Shown piece after piece: positions 14,283 through 16,425 of a DNA stretch of 16,425 nt (within the stretch, counting starts at the first letter, position 1; every line of letters starts with the position of its first letter). The translations under genes and the position numbers were made by a program. Under the pieces are notes generated by a model, which worked only from the letters and a program-made list of their open reading frames with translations, had not been told where the DNA came from and searched no databases. The DNA comes from JAAXQD01 sp035529735 (GTDB taxonomy: Bacteria > Desulfobacterota > Desulfobacteria > Desulfobacterales > UBA11574): the NCBI GenBank assembly GCA_035529735.1, contig DATKWE010000137.1, positions 1 to 16,425 on the forward strand, in the 5' to 3' direction.

Positions 14283-15779
14283 TCACGAGGGTTTGCTGGA
14301 ATCCGTCTTTCCTTGAGCGGTCTGCCCTGACCGGCGGGGGCGTCTTCTTTCTGGACGGGGTCGGGATTTCCCTTTTGCGGTGGGAACGGATGTCCTTCTG
14401 CGGGGAGAACTGCTGCTTTTCCTTGCAGGGATAGGCTTAGGCATGGTGAGCCATTCTTCCTTGGGCTCGATGCAGCCCAGCTTCTGTTCGATAAACGCCT
14501 CAATGGCGGGAAGGTAGAAGGCGTCCTTCTCATCGGCAAAGCTGATAGAGGTGCCGTTGGCACCCGCCCGGCCGGTTCGCCCGATCCGGTGCACGTAATC
14601 TTCCGGATCACGGGGCAGCATGAAATTAATGACGTGATCCATGCCTTCGATGTGGATGCCGCGTCCGGCCACATCCGTTGCCACCAGAACTCGGATCTTT
14701 CCGGTCTTGAACTCCTCGAGGCGACGAACCCGCTTTTTTTGGGGGATATCACCGGAGAGCGCCGAACAGTTGATGCCGTGGCGGGTCAACATCTTTTCGA
14801 GCCGTCCCACTTCATCGCGCCTGTTGCAGAAAATCAGGACCCGTTTGAGATTCTTTCGATGGATGATGTTTAACAGGAGTGCAAATTTGTCGATGGTGGT
14901 CACGATGTAGACGACCTGATCCACCGTCTCCACCGCGATCTGTTCCGGTTCGATTTCTACGGTTACGGAGTTGCGGGTCCATTGGGAAGCGAGTCGGGTA
15001 ATTTCACCGGTCAGCGTCGCGCTGAAGAGCAGCGTCTGACGCTTGTCTTTTGCCGGGGTGCTGTTGATAATCTTCCGCACATCGGGGATAAAACCCATGT
15101 CGAGCATCCGGTCGGCCTCGTCGAGGATCAGCACCTCGATCTTTTTCAGGGTGATGTCGCGGCGACGCTGAAAGTCGAGCAGCCTCCCGGGTGTTGCGAC
15201 GACAATATCCACCGGATCGGCGGAAAGTTGCTTTCTCTGCTTTTCATAATCCATGCCACCGAACACGGAAATGGTTTGAAGGTCCGTGTACTTGGAGAGA
15301 TGACGGGCTTCCTCGGAGATTTGGAGCACCAACTCCCGGGTGGGGGCTAAAACCAGAATCCGGGGCGTGCCGGGTTTTCGGTTCCCCTGGATGGGGTTAT
15401 TCAGCATCCGGGTGATGACGGTGATCAGGAATGCAGCCGTTTTCCCCGTTCCGGTCTGGGCCCGGCCGCTGGCATCCTTGCCGGACAGACTGCTGGGAAG
15501 GATCTCAGCCTGGATCGGTGTACAGTACTCGAAGCCGAGATCGCTGATGGCATGAAGCAGCGGGTTGGGAAGATCGAAATCGTAAAACCGCGTCTTGCCT
15601 TCTGCCGGTGAGACCTTGAACTGTGAGACATCCCACCTCTCGTTCACTGGCGCGCCGACGGATGCTGCCGGTGCATCCTCGCTCCGTCGGATCTTCTTTT
15701 CTTTTTTACGGGAGGCGCGCCGATGAAGGTAACTATCCTTTTGTTTTTTTGGGTTAATTTTATTGATTAGATCTCGCAA
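14283..15779 (-). CDS. DEAD-box ATP-dependent RNA helicase, RhlB-like
   Basis: A 498-residue DEAD-box helicase with all core motifs: Q motif (FEYCTPIQA, Q90), motif I AQTGTGKT (107-114), Ia PTREL, FGGMD, Ib TPGR (196-199), II DEAD (220-223), III SAT (253-255), then IFCNRRDE, VATDVAGRGIHIEGMDHVIN and HRIGRTGRAG. The basic N-terminal tail followed by VSPAEGKTRFYDFDL and the Lys/Arg/Ser/Pro-rich C-tail resemble RhlB, a helper of RNase E or PNPase in mRNA decay; RhlE is the alternative. The start is unusual: a TTG at 15779 directly follows an in-frame TGA (15782-15780), with no good Shine-Dalgarno. A 10-codon ORF with its own ribosome site precedes it in the same frame. It may be translated by re-initiation, or the true 5' end is altered. 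Confidence 0.9.
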   Translation of the reverse strand: MRDLINKINPKKQKDSYLHRRASRKKEKKIRRSEDAPAASVGAPVNERWDVSQFKVSPAEGKTRFYDFDLPNPLLHAISDLGFEYCTPIQAEILPSSLSGKDASGRAQTGTGKTAAFLITVITRMLNNPIQGNRKPGTPRILVLAPTRELVLQISEEARHLSKYTDLQTISVFGGMDYEKQRKQLSADPVDIVVATPGRLLDFQRRRDITLKKIEVLILDEADRMLDMGFIPDVRKIINSTPAKDKRQTLLFSATLTGEITRLASQWTRNSVTVEIEPEQIAVETVDQVVYIVTTIDKFALLLNIIHRKNLKRVLIFCNRRDEVGRLEKMLTRHGINCSALSGDIPQKKRVRRLEEFKTGKIRVLVATDVAGRGIHIEGMDHVINFMLPRDPEDYVHRIGRTGRAGANGTSISFADEKDAFYLPAIEAFIEQKLGCIEPKEEWLTMPKPIPARKSSSSPRRRTSVPTAKGKSRPRPERRRPRRSGQTAQGKTDSSKPS

Positions 15780-15812
15780 TCAAAATGCTAAGGGCACGCC
15801 ATCATAATCCAT
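15780..15812 (-). CDS. Possible 10-codon leader ORF ahead of the helicase
   Basis: On the minus strand, AAGGG precedes an ATG (15812-15810) by about six bases. The frame reads MDYDGVPLAF and stops with TGA immediately before, and in frame with, the helicase TTG start. Both the ribosome site and the ATG lie in a hairpin stem. Either this is a leader peptide with re-initiation, or the helicase once began here and gained a stop, or the hairpin is simply a terminator read from the other strand. Confidence 0.3.
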   Translation of the reverse strand: MDYDGVPLAF

Positions 15813-15826
15813 GGGATGCCCTTTTT
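15790..15826. terminator. 13-bp hairpin with T-tail on the plus strand, in the helicase 5' leader
   Basis: AAGGGCACGCCAT (15790-15802) pairs with ATGGGATGCCCTT (15811-15823), 11 of 13 positions, around an 8-base loop, then TTTTT on the plus strand. On that strand it looks like an intrinsic terminator, though no plus gene lies just upstream. On the minus strand it would fold the helicase leader and cover a ribosome site and ATG. Both readings are possible. Confidence 0.55.
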
Positions 15827-16055
15827 ATCTATAAGCCATCTCAAAAATGCATCTAACGCCCAATGGCTGCGTTCCATTCCGCCTTACCCTTGAGCGTATT
15901 CTACTATTTTCGAGTTAGCTTCTAATAAATGGTGCGCTAAACCACAGTGACATTTTCTGCAGCAGGGCTTTTTCGGCCCTGTTCGATGTTAAATAATAAC
16001 AACTTTTTGAAAAAAATCAAGTTATTTGCTCGGGATTGGCACCCCCTGCTTTTCT
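15827..16055. other. Non-coding stretch upstream of the helicase; hairpins, no gene seen
   Basis: I see no coding frame here. On the minus strand ACGCTCAA (15899-15892) can pair with TTGGGCGT (15865-15858) with one wobble, followed by GTTAGAT, which resembles the right core of integron attC sites. A short hairpin CAGGGC/GCCCTG lies at about 15963-15981. The segment 15986-16030 is very AT-rich and could act as an upstream element for the promoter at 16062. The helicase promoter must lie here on the minus strand but is not obvious. Confidence 0.4.
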
Positions 16056-16058
16056 CTG

Positions 16059-16067
16059 TGTTATAAT
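16059..16067 (+). promoter_or_regulatory. Extended -10 promoter (TGTTATAAT)
   Basis: A perfect TATAAT (16062-16067) is preceded by TG one base upstream, the extended -10 pattern, with an AT-rich tract further upstream. TTGGCA at 16036 is 20 bases away, too far for a good -35. Predicted start is near 16074, at the left end of the structured region, with no protein gene downstream on this strand. Confidence 0.6.
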
Positions 16068-16073
16068 GATCGC

Positions 16074-16240
16074 GAAATGGATCTGTTTTAACATTCGGTT
16101 GCCCCGGTGTGCCCGTTAGGCCTGCAGATCACAGGGGGGGGTAACTCCCTTTCCTAATTCCGCTGGGACAACCCATATTTCACCGGGGCCCGCTGCTGCA
16201 GCTCAACCGTTTAACGCCGGATCCAAAACAGCGTTTCACC
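16074..16240 (+). ncRNA. Candidate structured non-coding RNA (6S-like rod architecture)
   Basis: About 167 non-coding bases directly after the extended -10 promoter can fold into one long interrupted rod. CTGTTTT (16083-16089) pairs with AAAACAG (16225-16231), CGGTT (16096-16100) with AACCG (16205-16209), GCCCCGGTG (16101-16109) with CACCGGGGC (16181-16189), and TTAGG (16116-16120) with CCTAA (16153-16157). An asymmetric open region sits between the first two stems and a bulge able to form a small GCTG/CAGC hairpin between the next. A T-rich tract follows at 16243. Size, single-hairpin form and central bubble resemble 6S RNA, but I do not recognise conserved 6S bases, so the identity is tentative. 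It converges on the MlaA-like gene. Confidence 0.5.
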
Positions 16241-16242
16241 CG

Positions 16243-16425
16243 TTATTCTTTTATCTTCTTTTCTCTGTACTGCAGATAGGAATTGCGGAGTGCGACATAA
16301 GGATCTAAAGCCGAATTTTTGAGGGCCTCATATTCGCCGATGTGAAAGGACGTCTGATTGACCAAATCTAAACTCTTTACAGCCACCCACGTTTCCGAGT
16401 ACTCAACATAACTGAGGGGATTCAA
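16243..16425 (-). CDS. C-terminal fragment of an MlaA/VacJ-like lipoprotein (partial)
   Basis: The last ~60 codons of a minus-strand gene that runs off the right edge; the apparent TTG start at the edge is not a true start. The ending ALDPYVALRNSYLQYREKKI resembles the DPYxxxRxAYxQRR tail of MlaA (VacJ), and the preceding VAVKSLDLVNQTSFHIGEYE fits the helix before it. MlaA is an outer-membrane lipoprotein that removes misplaced phospholipids with the MlaBCDEF system. The signal peptide and lipobox lie outside the window, so the call rests on the C-terminus only. Its stop is at 16245-16243, next to the 3' end of the candidate RNA on the other strand. Confidence 0.65.
   Translation of the reverse strand: MNPLSYVEYSETWVAVKSLDLVNQTSFHIGEYEALKNSALDPYVALRNSYLQYREKKIKE

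Noticed and set aside
16036..16050. Sigma-54-like promoter (TTGGCAC followed by TGC)
   Set aside because: The GG to GC distance is 10 bases instead of 12, two too short for a -24/-12 promoter.
16090..16230. Cobalamin riboswitch on the minus strand
   Set aside because: A CCGGTGAAAT segment looks similar, but the other conserved boxes are absent and the following gene is far away.
1..16425. CRISPR arrays, IS elements, tRNA genes, prophage genes
   Set aside because: No regularly spaced repeats, transposase motifs, tRNA-like folds with CCA/T-loop sequence, or phage proteins were seen.

Overview
The window reads as chromosomal DNA of a strictly anaerobic Desulfobacterota-like bacterium (sulfate reducer or acetogen style). 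That assignment is an inference. It rests on a MetV-MetF methylenetetrahydrofolate reductase pair with an MvhD-type electron-transfer subunit, Fe-S-rich glutamate synthase pieces, an alpha-type glutamine synthetase and a [4Fe-4S]-type PurF. There are no tRNA or rRNA genes, CRISPR array, IS element or phage gene.

Layout. Positions 1-1129 (+) hold the end of a DUF294-type signalling nucleotidyltransferase overlapping a DnaQ-like 3'-5' exonuclease. Positions 1430-2767 (+) hold glnA, with its own leader and a strong terminator at 2910-2951. Positions 3068-5098 (+) hold a tight three-gene unit: MvhD-like protein, MetV and MetF. Positions 5269-11019 (+) hold an unusual glutamate synthase in pieces: a degenerate GltB2-like Fe-S protein, a GltB2-type FMN/Fe-S protein, and a fusion of the glutaminase and GXGXG domains. 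purF (11161-12570), a radical SAM protein (12731-13729) and a small HTH/Zn-ribbon regulator (13758-14039) follow on the same strand. On the minus strand are an RhlB-like DEAD-box helicase (14283-15779) and, at the right edge, the C-terminus of an MlaA/VacJ-like lipoprotein. Between those two, on the plus strand, lies a probable structured non-coding RNA (about 16074-16240) behind an extended -10 promoter.

How the genes fit together. GlnA makes glutamine, the split glutamate synthase converts glutamine plus 2-oxoglutarate to glutamate, and PurF spends glutamine on purine synthesis. MetVF reduces (or, in reverse, oxidises) the C1 unit on tetrahydrofolate, as in the methyl branch of the Wood-Ljungdahl pathway. 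No gltD-type NAD(P)H subunit and no HdrABC are present. The electron partners of both the glutamate synthase and MetVF are therefore open, and the ferredoxin-like modules on the GltB2 proteins and the MvhD-like protein are the candidates. The most interesting points are this permuted glutamate synthase with its inactive-looking paralogue, the Hdr-less MvhD-MetVF unit next to it, short leader ORFs ahead of the glutaminase-GXGXG gene and the helicase, and the structured RNA near the right end.
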